Shown here piece by piece: positions 1 to 5,679 of a DNA stretch of 5,679 nucleotides. Position 1 is the stretch's first letter. Each line of letters opens with the position of its first letter. The DNA is from Phycisphaerae bacterium (GTDB taxonomy: Bacteria; Planctomycetota; Phycisphaerae; Phycisphaerales; SM1A02): positions 1 to 5,679 of the forward strand of contig JABJQE010000063.1 in assembly GCA_018663565.1 (NCBI GenBank), written 5' to 3'. The position numbers and the translations under genes were made by a program. The notes beneath the pieces are model-generated. The model made no database searches. It was not told the DNA's origin and saw only the letters and a list, made by a program, of their open reading frames with translations.

Positions 1-1278
1 GTAGCCAACCGCTGGATAGTCGGGGTCCATTTGCTCTCCGCTGTTGCCAGCCGAGCCAAAGTGAATCATGCTCAGGAAGTCTTCGCTGCCATTGCGGCTC
101 ATTTCGTAGAGCGCTTCCATTGGGGCGGACTGAGGCGTGCTCCAACTGTGGCAGGTCACCCGGACATCGAGGTGATTGCCACTCATGTCTTCATTGCTCA
201 TGGCCCAGTCAAGGGCATCGGACACCCAGCTCGTGGCACTAACATTGGTTGCGCAGAATGGGACGTCGAGTGAGAGATAACAGCGAGCAGAGATTGATCT
301 GCAACCAGGCGCTGTGCCAACAGTACCGCGGCTATTGATGGGCGCCGTCGCACAGCCAGCGACAGGCGTGCCGTGGGCGTCGCAGCCATACACGGGGCCG
401 CCGTCCGGGTTCATGGGGGCTTCGGTGGTGAAGTCCATGCCAGTGACCTGGTTGATGTCGGGGTGATCTTGCTGCACGCCGTTATCGATAATCAGAATGT
501 ACACATTGGGGTTGCCTTGCTGGATATCCCACGCGTCGAGGCAGCCCATGTCCATACCGGGCGTGCCCCCGGTTTGTCCTGTGTTGTTGAGGCCCCAGCA
601 GTTTGGGAATCCTTCATCATCTGGCGCAGCAATGATGTGAGACTCGGCGAAGTAGATCATGTCTGGTTCGGCGAAACGTACGTCGCCGCGTTCGGCGAGC
701 GCGTTGGCCTGCGCGAGCACATCAAAGCCATTGCGTGAAAGCGTTGGTGTCTTGTACGAACGAGCGAGGGTATTCCACGCACCCTTCACGACTTGCCCAG
801 TGCCAAGCGATGCAAAGAGCGTGTTGGCCTTAGTCTGGTCAACACCTTCGTTGAATTGCGTCAAGATGGTTGCCGTTGGAAACATCGGCATGCCGACCTC
901 ATCGAGGAAGACAGGCGAGGCGAGTGACACGCCGTTCATCGTTGAAAGGACATCGACTGCGGTCACAACGTATTCAAGTGTGCGTTGTCCGGCCGGCATG
1001 GTGACGAGGTGCCATCCATTAATTGGCAGGTACTGGGCGGTAGCAGGATCGATTCCTGCGGCCGCCCACACGCCGCTTGCATCAGTATCAGCTGCGATCT
1101 GCACAGCGATGAGGCTGGTGTCATAACTCAGGGTGTCCAGAGTCTTAAAGCGGTAGATATGCGGGGCATCGATTTGAAACGTCTTGCTCAAATCGGGCGA
1201 CCACTGGCCATTTGCTGCGGAGGCAATCCCGGTCAGGGCTGCAAGAAGGGACACGCTTACAACAACTCGGTTCATCAT
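1..1278 (-). CDS. Secreted subtilisin-like (S8) serine protease precursor, C-terminus beyond the left edge
   Basis: The first 426 residues of an exported S8 endopeptidase are visible; the frame is open to base 1. Residues 1-21 form a signal peptide (MMNR, a hydrophobic stretch, then a likely cut after IASA). Residues about 135-212 resemble an I9-type propeptide, ending in the typical 'DVRFAEPDMIYF'. The catalytic domain opens with 'WGLNNTGQTGGTPG' (about 228-241), a familiar S8 entry motif. The catalytic Asp is D265 in IIDNG, the catalytic His is H302 in DAHGTPVAG, and the oxyanion-hole Asn is N412 in SAGNSG, followed by YPAVGY. The catalytic Ser motif (GTSMA-type) should lie some tens of residues further on, outside the window. 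Variant residues are DNG for the usual DTG/DSG and HGTP for HGTH. Eight cysteines occur, all after residue 226, suggesting disulfides. A GAGG at 1283-1286 lies 4 nt before the first ATG and 7 nt before a second ATG at 1275, which may be the true start. The gene diverges from the membrane-protein gene at 1853. The family is clear; the substrate is unknown. Confidence 0.93.
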   Translation of the reverse strand, partial: MMNRVVVSVSLLAALTGIASAANGQWSPDLSKTFQIDAPHIYRFKTLDTLSYDTSLIAVQIAADTDASGVWAAAGIDPATAQYLPINGWHLVTMPAGQRTLEYVVTAVDVLSTMNGVSLASPVFLDEVGMPMFPTATILTQFNEGVDQTKANTLFASLGTGQVVKGAWNTLARSYKTPTLSRNGFDVLAQANALAERGDVRFAEPDMIYFAESHIIAAPDDEGFPNCWGLNNTGQTGGTPGMDMGCLDAWDIQQGNPNVYILIIDNGVQQDHPDINQVTGMDFTTEAPMNPDGGPVYGCDAHGTPVAGCATAPINSRGTVGTAPGCRSISARCYLSLDVPFCATNVSATSWVSDALDWAMSNEDMSGNHLDVRVTCHSWSTPQSAPMEALYEMSRNGSEDFLSMIHFGSAGNSGEQMDPDYPAVGY

Positions 1279-1290
1279 CTTTCCTCTTCC
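1279..1290 (-). promoter_or_regulatory. Ribosome binding site of the S8 protease gene
   Basis: On the minus strand the bases GGAAGAGGAAAG directly precede ATGATG. The GAGG core (1283-1286) is 4 nt from the first ATG and 7 nt from the second, so spacing mildly favours initiation at 1275. The two choices differ by one Met. Confidence 0.6.
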
Positions 1291-1475
1291 GGGCCCCACA
1301 CTGCCCAATGTAGGCAACAGGGTATCGGGTGCGATATATGGTTCCAGACCGCGATGGCTCGTGTGCCACGGCGACTCGGCAGTGTACGCCGAAAATGGGG
1401 GGGTGCGGTGGTTGAGCTGCGGGAGTTGGGGTCTGAGCCCGGCAGTCGATGGGGCCGCGTCCACCATCTTGAATG

Positions 1476-1559
1476 TTGGCCGCCCACCACATCAAAGTAG
1501 ACCAAACCGAAGGTTGGGAGCCAAATATTGGCCGCCCACCACTTCAAAGCAGATCAAAT
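1476..1559. repeat. Two 32-bp direct repeats with an intervening complementary arm
   Basis: Copy 1 (1476-1507) and copy 2 (1528-1559) both begin TTGGCCGCCCACCAC, and the copies differ at only 3 of about 32 positions. Their starts are 52 bp apart. Between them, 1512-1524 (GGTTGGGAGCCAA) is an imperfect reverse complement (10 of 13) of the first 13 bases of each copy. It can therefore fold onto copy 2 with a 3-nt loop or onto copy 1 with a 23-nt loop. A weaker related segment may lie at 1453-1473. Origin and role are unknown; possibilities are an intergenic repeat family, paired operator sites or a structured leader RNA. Confidence 0.75.
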
Positions 1560-1627
1560 AGCCGGCCTGTCACCTGCCGCGTTGCGCATGTTTGCGTCCA
1601 ATCGATCTTGTGGTAGCGAAAATAGCA

Positions 1628-1677
1628 ACAATTGGCGACTAATCGCAACATTTACGGCCCAATAACGCGCCAATTGT
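1628..1677. repeat. 10-bp perfect inverted repeat
   Basis: ACAATTGGCG at 1628-1637 is the exact reverse complement of CGCCAATTGT at 1668-1677, with 30 bases between the arms. The inner sequence is A/T-richer than its surroundings. There is no following T-run on either strand, so a rho-independent terminator is unlikely. A protein-binding site or a remnant of an element end are possible readings. Confidence 0.6.
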
Positions 1678-1727
1678 GGATCGTTCTTGGTCACATGGTG
1701 CCTATTCAGCCACGTGTCTTCATCATC

Positions 1728-1748
1728 GCCGGGCCCGGCTGGGGCCCC
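1728..1748. repeat. G+C-rich palindromes (12 bp and 8 bp, one base apart)
   Basis: GCCGGGCCCGGC at 1728-1739 is a perfect 12-bp palindrome, and GGGGCCCC at 1741-1748 is a perfect 8-bp palindrome right behind it. They lie about 105 bp before the start of the plus-strand membrane-protein gene. No T-tract follows, so terminator function is not supported. Confidence 0.5.
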
Positions 1749-1852
1749 TCGATGGCCTCATATTCACTCATGAGCGGCCCTATTGCCAGGATTCTTCGCC
1801 CAAAGGCAGAGGTTGACCAAAGTGGCCTCTATGCTCGCCCGATTTTCTGAGC

Positions 1853-2281
1853 ATGGCCACCTCAGTGACAGACCTGTATCCGGCTCGTGCATCAACCGCT
1901 CAGCAGAGCGGGGCAGCACCGGCTCGCGAGCCTCGCTTTGGCCGGCTTCGCCGATCGGCCTGCATTGGCTGGTACTTGGCCATCGCAATTGCAGCGGTAG
2001 CCGACACAATGACGACCGGCCTTCCGGCCGCTGGCCTTGCCGCCGTCTTTGTGGCCTGCTCTGTTTTGGCACTGCTCTGGCCAACTGGATGTACGGTCGA
2101 GCGAGCCATGATTCGATGCCTGTTGATGGGCGTCATCGGTCTTCTCGTTGGCGTCGCGGTGTGCGTTGCCGCGCCAGCAGGCAGCATCGCCCAGGCTGAG
2201 TTTCTCACCTTTGGCGCGATGTCGATGCTGTTTGGTGTGCTTGGGGCGTTCCCACTGGCCCTCGCCTCTGCCCTGCGATAA
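1853..2281 (+). CDS. Small hypothetical membrane protein with four predicted membrane segments
   Basis: This is a 142-residue protein that I do not recognise. The first 35 residues are polar and basic near the end (REPRFGRLRR), a likely cytoplasmic tail by the positive-inside rule. Four hydrophobic segments follow, at about 36-53, 56-77, 87-107 and 117-140, with very short loops. The second loop carries charged residues (TVERAMIR), also expected inside. There is no signal peptide and no catalytic motif. The ATG at 1853 is the only ATG, GTG or TTG between the in-frame stop at 1814 and this point, but no clear Shine-Dalgarno site precedes it. It diverges from the protease gene and converges with nuoG, ending 31 bp from the nuoG stop, so it is probably transcribed alone. 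Consistent hydrophobic periodicity makes it more likely real than the overlapping minus-strand frames, which are Arg/Gly-rich and featureless. Confidence 0.68.
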   Translation: MATSVTDLYPARASTAQQSGAAPAREPRFGRLRRSACIGWYLAIAIAAVADTMTTGLPAAGLAAVFVACSVLALLWPTGCTVERAMIRCLLMGVIGLLVGVAVCVAAPAGSIAQAEFLTFGAMSMLFGVLGAFPLALASALR

Positions 2282-2304
2282 ATCACCCCTCAGAATCAAC
2301 ACAC

Positions 2305-2326
2305 GAGCACGATCAGAGCACGATCA
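2305..2326. repeat. Perfect 11-bp tandem duplication across the nuoG stop codon
   Basis: GAGCACGATCA occurs twice back to back, at 2305-2315 and 2316-2326. On the minus strand the first-transcribed copy encodes the last nuoG residues (LIVL). Because 11 is not a multiple of three, the second copy is read in a shifted frame and supplies the TGA stop at 2313-2315. With a single copy the frame would read ...LIVLVC and then stop, two residues later. Confidence 0.85.
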
Positions 2327-3959
2327 GGTGCATATCGCTTTCAGCCTGCGTGTGCGATTCGCATGGGTGGTGCACATCGCTGGTCATGACCCCAAGCCCG
2401 GCATCTGCCATGGCCTGTCGGGTTGCCGTATCGCAATAGGCCTGCGTCGCGTCGCCTTGATGCATGGCAAGCAGGTCAATGCCAATCTGGGACTCGCTCT
2501 TCGCCCATCGCTTCGGGCGCACAGCTTGTTTGAAGGATTGCAACAAGCCTGTTGCGTTCTCAAACGTGCCGGCCTTTTCCATCCACGTGGCTGCTGGAAG
2601 CACCACATCGCAGGTTGATGTCAACGCGTTGGGAAGCGTGTCAATCATTGTGGTGAATCGTTCAGTACCGACGGCCGTTGCAAATTCCGGCGTGACCCAT
2701 TCGCTTGGGTAATTGCCAGTTAGCATGACACCGCGAATTGAGGCATCGCTGCTGAGCATTCGAGTAAAGGCGTCGGCCTCAAGCACATCGCCGCCAAGCG
2801 ATTCAAGCACACGTCGCACACCTCTTGCGTTTGGTGCCTTCTCGCTTCGGATAACAAAGCCATCTTTCATCGTCATGTCTTGTCCGCTGAATGGAACCGG
2901 TCCAACAGCGAGTACTGCGTTTGGGTCGATCGCCCGGGCAAGCACGCCAAGGTGCCACGCATCTTCACATGAGAGCATCGGGCTGATGAGTGCCGCAATA
3001 TGACCAGCGGATTGCAGCCCCTCGATCGCCGCTGCCTCGGCGGTGTCCCAAGCAGTATCGGCGGCATGGTCCTCAAACGCGGGCGAATTCTTGATGCTTG
3101 GCATGAGACAACGCGTCTCATCATTGATGAAGTGCCAGCCGTAGCGCAGTTCATCCGTAATCCACCAGCGGTTGATCGCCGCATTCTCTCGCGGCTTGAT
3201 GCGGTACATCTCGCCGTCGTTGTGCTCGAGAATGATATTGTCGCCCGAGGCAGTGAGTCCGTCGATAGAGGGGGTGGATTTGAGGTACCACACACGCTGC
3301 ACAAACAGGAAGTCCTTGTCGATCATCGAACCAACTGGGCAGATGTCAACAACACAGCCACTGAGCGGGTTGTCAAGTGCTTGCCCTGGGAACACGTCAA
3401 TCGACTCAGTCGCGCCGCGACCATCAATCAACAGTTCGCCGGTGCCAGTAATTTCATCGGTGAAGCGAACACAGCGGGTGCACATGATGCATCGGTCGCT
3501 GTACAGCAGCACGTGTGGGCCGATGTCTTTCTTCGGCTGTGTGATCTTTTCCTCACAGAATCGTTTCCCCGTGCGACCGTACTTGTAGGCGTAGTCCTGT
3601 AGTCCACACTCGCCAGCCTGATCGCAGATCGGGCAGTCGATGGGATGGTTCAGCAGCAGCATCTCCATGACTGAGTTCTGATTCGAGCGAGCCTTGGCGC
3701 TGCGCGTGGTAATGATCTGCCCATCGGCCGCCGGAGTCTGGCAGGTAGGAAGTAGCTTCGGAATAGTCTCGACCTTGCCATCATTCCGAGGGTTCGGCGC
3801 CGCAATTTCAGCAAGGCACATCCGACAATTTGCCGCCACCGAGAGCCCCGGGTGCCAGCAGTAGTACGGAATCTCAATTCCATGAGCCTCAGCAACAGCC
3901 AGGATCGACTGTCCGTCCTCAAACTCACACTCAACCTCATTGATCGTGCACGTCGCCAT
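2313..3959 (-). CDS. nuoG: NADH-quinone oxidoreductase (complex I) subunit G, compact form
   Basis: NuoG is the iron-sulfur subunit of the peripheral arm of complex I. It carries electrons from the NADH site toward quinone on the cytoplasmic side of the inner membrane. The 548-residue product has every ligand set of the N-terminal half. The [2Fe-2S] cluster N1b is C34, C45, C48 and C73. The His-ligated [4Fe-4S] N5 is H105, C109, C112 and C118 (HPIDCPICDQAGEC). The N4 cluster is C157, C160, C163 and C207 (CIMCTRC, then DICPVG). Residues from about 220 form the degenerate molybdopterin-type domain (WYLKSTPSID; CDVVLPAATWMEKAGTFENATG at 450-471). The four Cys for cluster N7 are absent, as in mitochondrial-type subunits. 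Length is well below E. coli NuoG (about 900) and mitochondrial NDUFS1 (about 730). The ATG at 3959 is chosen because homologs begin here and GAGGAG lies 9 nt upstream; the frame is open further up, to a TTG at 4139, but the added 60 residues look unrelated. No other nuo gene is adjacent. Confidence 0.96.
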   Translation of the reverse strand: MATCTINEVECEFEDGQSILAVAEAHGIEIPYYCWHPGLSVAANCRMCLAEIAAPNPRNDGKVETIPKLLPTCQTPAADGQIITTRSAKARSNQNSVMEMLLLNHPIDCPICDQAGECGLQDYAYKYGRTGKRFCEEKITQPKKDIGPHVLLYSDRCIMCTRCVRFTDEITGTGELLIDGRGATESIDVFPGQALDNPLSGCVVDICPVGSMIDKDFLFVQRVWYLKSTPSIDGLTASGDNIILEHNDGEMYRIKPRENAAINRWWITDELRYGWHFINDETRCLMPSIKNSPAFEDHAADTAWDTAEAAAIEGLQSAGHIAALISPMLSCEDAWHLGVLARAIDPNAVLAVGPVPFSGQDMTMKDGFVIRSEKAPNARGVRRVLESLGGDVLEADAFTRMLSSDASIRGVMLTGNYPSEWVTPEFATAVGTERFTTMIDTLPNALTSTCDVVLPAATWMEKAGTFENATGLLQSFKQAVRPKRWAKSESQIGIDLLAMHQGDATQAYCDTATRQAMADAGLGVMTSDVHHPCESHTQAESDMHLIVL

Positions 3960-3963
3960 ATTG

Positions 3964-3974
3964 CTCCACTCCTC
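3964..3974 (-). promoter_or_regulatory. Ribosome binding site fixing the nuoG start
   Basis: On the minus strand GAGGAG (3969-3974) lies 9 nt and GGAG (3964-3967) lies 4 nt before the ATG at 3959. Two overlapping purine-rich cores support this ATG over the in-frame upstream ATG codons at 4049 and 4040 or the TTG at 4139. Confidence 0.65.
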
Positions 3975-4120
3975 GCCGCTACTCAATGCGGTGAGACGAG
4001 CATGGTAGCGGGGTGCGGCTGGCCACTCACCATAGGCCATCCCACCCATGACCGCCCAACGGCGGGGTTCGTCTTGACGAATCCAACGCAGGATCTTCCT
4101 GGCAGATTTTGTTCGAGGAA

Positions 4121-4141
4121 GGTGCTGCTTCGCAAGCAACC
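4121..4141. other. Hairpin in the nuoG upstream region
   Basis: TGCTT at 4126-4130 and AAGCA at 4134-4138 pair around a CGC loop. GGT (4121-4123) pairs with ACC (4139-4141) across a 2-nt bulge, giving about 8 base pairs. It lies just downstream of the stop of the doubtful ORF 4145-4411 and about 160 bp before nuoG. No T-run follows, so it is not a standard intrinsic terminator. Confidence 0.35.
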
Positions 4142-4144
4142 TTG

Positions 4145-4411
4145 CTACTCAAGGGTGGCATCTGTCTCCGCCTGCCGAGTTAGAGCCCGGCCAATTGCGG
4201 GATCATCGGTTTGGAGGGCAACAAGCAACGCCCAAGCAGTGGCTTGGGACGGTGTAGATTCATACTGGCTGATGGCGTATTCGAGATTGTTCTTGGGCAT
4301 CGCACTGGTTGCTGATTTGTCAATCAAGGCCGGCACATATCCGCCGTGTTTGATTGCCGTGCGGGCGCGAGAGGGGCGTTGAAGTTCTGGCAATTCGAGC
4401 AGTCGCTGCAT
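4145..4411 (-). CDS. Doubtful hypothetical protein between nuoG and the channel gene
   Basis: An 88-residue frame that I do not recognise. Composition is plausible for a soluble, mostly helical protein (MQRLLELPELQRPSRARTAI, then a segment with GGYVPALIDKSA, and a C-terminal helix rich in Ala, Leu, Gln and Thr). There is no signal peptide, membrane segment or cofactor motif. The frame is open upstream to a stop at 4478-4480, but that 22-codon extension contains no ATG, GTG or TTG. The ATG at 4411 has no Shine-Dalgarno site, unlike the protease and nuoG. It runs in the same direction as the channel gene (ends 4553) and nuoG. It may be a small real gene, the 3' remnant of a decayed gene, or a chance frame. 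Confidence 0.35.
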   Translation of the reverse strand: MQRLLELPELQRPSRARTAIKHGGYVPALIDKSATSAMPKNNLEYAISQYESTPSQATAWALLVALQTDDPAIGRALTRQAETDATLE

Positions 4412-4472
4412 GTCGGGTGCGCGAAGCGTGGTTAGATGCGGCGTACCGGCAAGTTCGCTGCATCGACCGGCC

Positions 4473-4521
4473 GCGGATTAGATGGCCCTGGCGGCGGCGG
4501 CGGATTAGGTGGCTTTGGCGG
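4473..4521. repeat. Imperfect 22-bp direct repeat in a GGC-rich low-complexity patch
   Basis: Copies at 4473-4494 and 4500-4521 both start GCGGATTAG and end TGGCGG. They differ at 3 of 22 positions, all transitions, and are 27 bp apart with a run of GGC between them. A 27-bp (nine-codon) period is compatible with a coding repeat. In one plus-strand frame it reads glycine-rich and in one minus-strand frame proline-rich; neither frame leads to a recognisable gene. Confidence 0.65.
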
Positions 4522-4552
4522 TCGCTAGCGTGCGCCCCGAGGGGCTTGGAAA

Positions 4553-5679
4553 TTATTCCTCAGCCACCACAACCACCGCATCCTCAGCCCCCAGCGTGAC
4601 GAGCTCGTTCTTGTCGATCGCCATCCTGAGATCTGGTAGTGGGCGTGAGGGGTCGCGATCAAGGACTCCGATGACCGCTTCGCCTGTGCGGAGACCTTCT
4701 TCGACGACGGCGCCGAAGGGGGTTGTGGTATCGGGCTGCATGTAGTGGCTCGCCGGGCGGAGATGGAGTTCGGAGCCCTCTGCAGTGAGCAACTCTTGAA
4801 GTACCGGCCCAAGATCTGGGTTCTCGGAGAGTTGCACCATGACACAACTGACCAATTCCTCGCCCGCCACAAAGTCGTCTTCGCGAGCGCGGCTAACAAG
4901 GGCACGGTTGCGAGCGTCAAGTAGTTCTGTGGCAATGCCGATCGGGTGATCGAGCGTAGCGATCAACTCGCGGAGGTGGATCAGGGTGAGGAGCGTCCGG
5001 CTGTCTGCTGCTTGCGCGGCAAGCGTATCTCTATAGGCGAGGAGAATGACCTCGTTGATACTCGTGAGATCAAGCCGATCGAGTGTGGCGAGGTGGGTGG
5101 TGTTGGCCTTCTCCACTGTGACCGAGAGGTGTTCTAATGAGCCAATCAGATCTTCGCTCGGACCATCGCTAGACTTTGGATCGAATACCACGTTGATCGT
5201 TGAGCCATCCGCAAGCAGTTCATCAAGTTCGCGCATGAGCAGCGATGCACAGCGATGCCAGCCGAGGATGAGATAGTGTTCGGGTACCTGAATAACATCC
5301 TTCGCAGTGGGGAGTGTGGGTCCCTCAAATGACAATGGCTGTTTGAGCGCCTCGGAGATATCAGCATCATCGGCGGCGACGACAATGAGTCGGTCTCCCT
5401 CTACGAGTACGTGATCACTGGGTGGGTTCAAAATCGGCTTGCTGCCACTGTGTGTGACGACACCAATCGCGGCGGCCCGAGGCAGGCACATGGCGGCTTC
5501 CCCGAACCTGCAGCCGGCCAGGGAAGCATCATGGTGAAAGTACAGCTCGCAGCCGTTGAATGACAGCAACTCTTCGTACACCAAGCTCAGCCCTGGCTCG
5601 CGAGCTACTTGGAGTAGTACTCTTGTAACGAGTTCGGATGGTTCAACGACCTGCACATTGCCAAGTCGGGCTATCGCCA
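4553..5679 (-). CDS. CASTOR/POLLUX-like ion channel or RCK-domain protein, N-terminus beyond the right edge
   Basis: The last 374 residues are visible; the frame is open to the right edge, so the GTG at 5656 is internal. The pattern matches the CASTOR/POLLUX channel family, best known from plant nuclear-envelope cation channels and also found in bacteria. Diagnostic segments are REPGLSLVYEELLSFNGCELYF (about 26-47 of the visible part), a TrkA-C-like fold ending in LVEGDRLIVVAADD (about 91-104), and 'YLILGWHR' (135-142), which opens a second Rossmann-like RCK unit. After these come SINEVILLAYRD...ADSRTLLTLIHLREL (about 206-238) and IATELLDARNRALVSRAREDDFVAGEELVS (about 248-277). A further TrkA-C-like tail ends in DAVVVVAEE. 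The pore helices and the first RCK unit must lie outside the window. These proteins are expected at the cytoplasmic membrane with cytosolic RCK domains gating ion flow. Which ion cannot be read here. The gene is probably a separate unit from nuoG, given the 590-bp gap. Confidence 0.88.
   Translation of the reverse strand, partial: AIARLGNVQVVEPSELVTRVLLQVAREPGLSLVYEELLSFNGCELYFHHDASLAGCRFGEAAMCLPRAAAIGVVTHSGSKPILNPPSDHVLVEGDRLIVVAADDADISEALKQPLSFEGPTLPTAKDVIQVPEHYLILGWHRCASLLMRELDELLADGSTINVVFDPKSSDGPSEDLIGSLEHLSVTVEKANTTHLATLDRLDLTSINEVILLAYRDTLAAQAADSRTLLTLIHLRELIATLDHPIGIATELLDARNRALVSRAREDDFVAGEELVSCVMVQLSENPDLGPVLQELLTAEGSELHLRPASHYMQPDTTTPFGAVVEEGLRTGEAVIGVLDRDPSRPLPDLRMAIDKNELVTLGAEDAVVVVAEE

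Larger units (their letters stand above)
1279..1852. other. Divergent intergenic region with repeats
   Basis: This stretch separates the minus-strand protease gene from the plus-strand membrane-protein gene, so it should hold both promoters. Reading frames here give low-complexity or Trp/Arg-rich translations with no recognisable domain, and I treat them as non-coding. Structured elements are a pair of long direct repeats (1476-1507 and 1528-1559), a 10-bp inverted repeat (1628-1637 with 1668-1677) and a G+C-rich palindrome (1728-1739). An A/T-rich spot, CATATATCG on the minus strand near 1335-1343, could be a -10-like element for the protease, but I see no well-spaced -35 box. I found no good sigma70 pair for the plus-strand gene. 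Confidence 0.6.

Noticed and set aside
1145..1561. Several overlapping frames around the 32-bp repeats
   Set aside because: Translations are Trp/Arg/Pro-rich and differ between overlapping frames without any coding signature. Part of the span is covered by the 5' end of the S8 protease gene.
1813..1835. TTGACC followed by TATGCT as a promoter for the membrane-protein gene
   Set aside because: The spacer is only about 11 bp, too short for a sigma70 promoter.
1632..1850. 72-codon plus-strand frame starting at a TTG
   Set aside because: It has no ribosome binding site and no domain, and it runs through the inverted repeat and G+C-rich palindromes of the intergenic region.
3000..3602. Long plus-strand frame opposite nuoG
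   Set aside because: It is an antisense shadow of the conserved iron-sulfur region of nuoG, with no independent domain.
3960..4139. 60-residue N-terminal extension of NuoG starting at a TTG
   Set aside because: NuoG homologs begin at the Met at 3959, which has strong GAGGAG/GGAG sites. The extra residues resemble no NuoG sequence, and the TTG has no ribosome binding site.
4534..4545. GCCCCGAGGGGC hairpin as a terminator for the channel gene
   Set aside because: The stem is effectively 4 bp with a 4-nt loop, and no T-run follows in the direction of transcription, although the position just after the stop would fit.
1..5679. A multi-gene defence, mobile or biosynthetic system
   Set aside because: Gene families are unrelated, orientations are mixed, and there is no integrase, transposase, nuclease, toxin pair, CRISPR array or biosynthetic enzyme.

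Overview
The window is about 57% G+C by eye and carries ordinary, well-spaced bacterial genes. Two of them have purine-rich Shine-Dalgarno sites. A secreted, cysteine-rich subtilisin-like protease, a complex I NuoG subunit and a CASTOR/POLLUX-type RCK channel protein together would fit a free-living aerobic bacterium. My guess is a marine planctomycete, possibly Phycisphaerae, but that is inferred from the mix of families and not from any marker gene.

Layout from left to right. Positions 1-1278 (minus) hold an S8 serine protease precursor with signal peptide, propeptide and most of the catalytic domain; the catalytic serine and C-terminus lie beyond the left edge. Positions 1279-1852 are a divergent intergenic region of about 570 bp with a pair of 32-bp direct repeats, a 10-bp inverted repeat and a G+C-rich palindrome. 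Positions 1853-2281 (plus) encode a small unrecognised membrane protein with four hydrophobic segments. It converges with nuoG (2313-3959, minus), leaving a gap of only 31 bp. That gap and the nuoG stop codon contain a perfect 11-bp tandem duplication.

Positions 3960-4552 lie between nuoG and the next gene. They hold one doubtful minus-strand ORF (4145-4411) and a low-complexity patch (4473-4521) that reads as glycine-rich on the plus strand and proline-rich on the minus strand. Positions 4553-5679 (minus) are the C-terminal part of a CASTOR/POLLUX-like ion channel or RCK regulator, whose pore and first nucleotide-binding region lie beyond the right edge.

The genes do not form an obvious pathway or operon. 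NuoG stands alone here, with no other nuo gene beside it. I see no tRNA, rRNA, CRISPR array, transposase or phage gene. I do not find a convincing new system. The parts that best repay a second look are the structured repeats at 1476-1559, the unassigned stretch 4145-4528 and the compact, N7-less NuoG.
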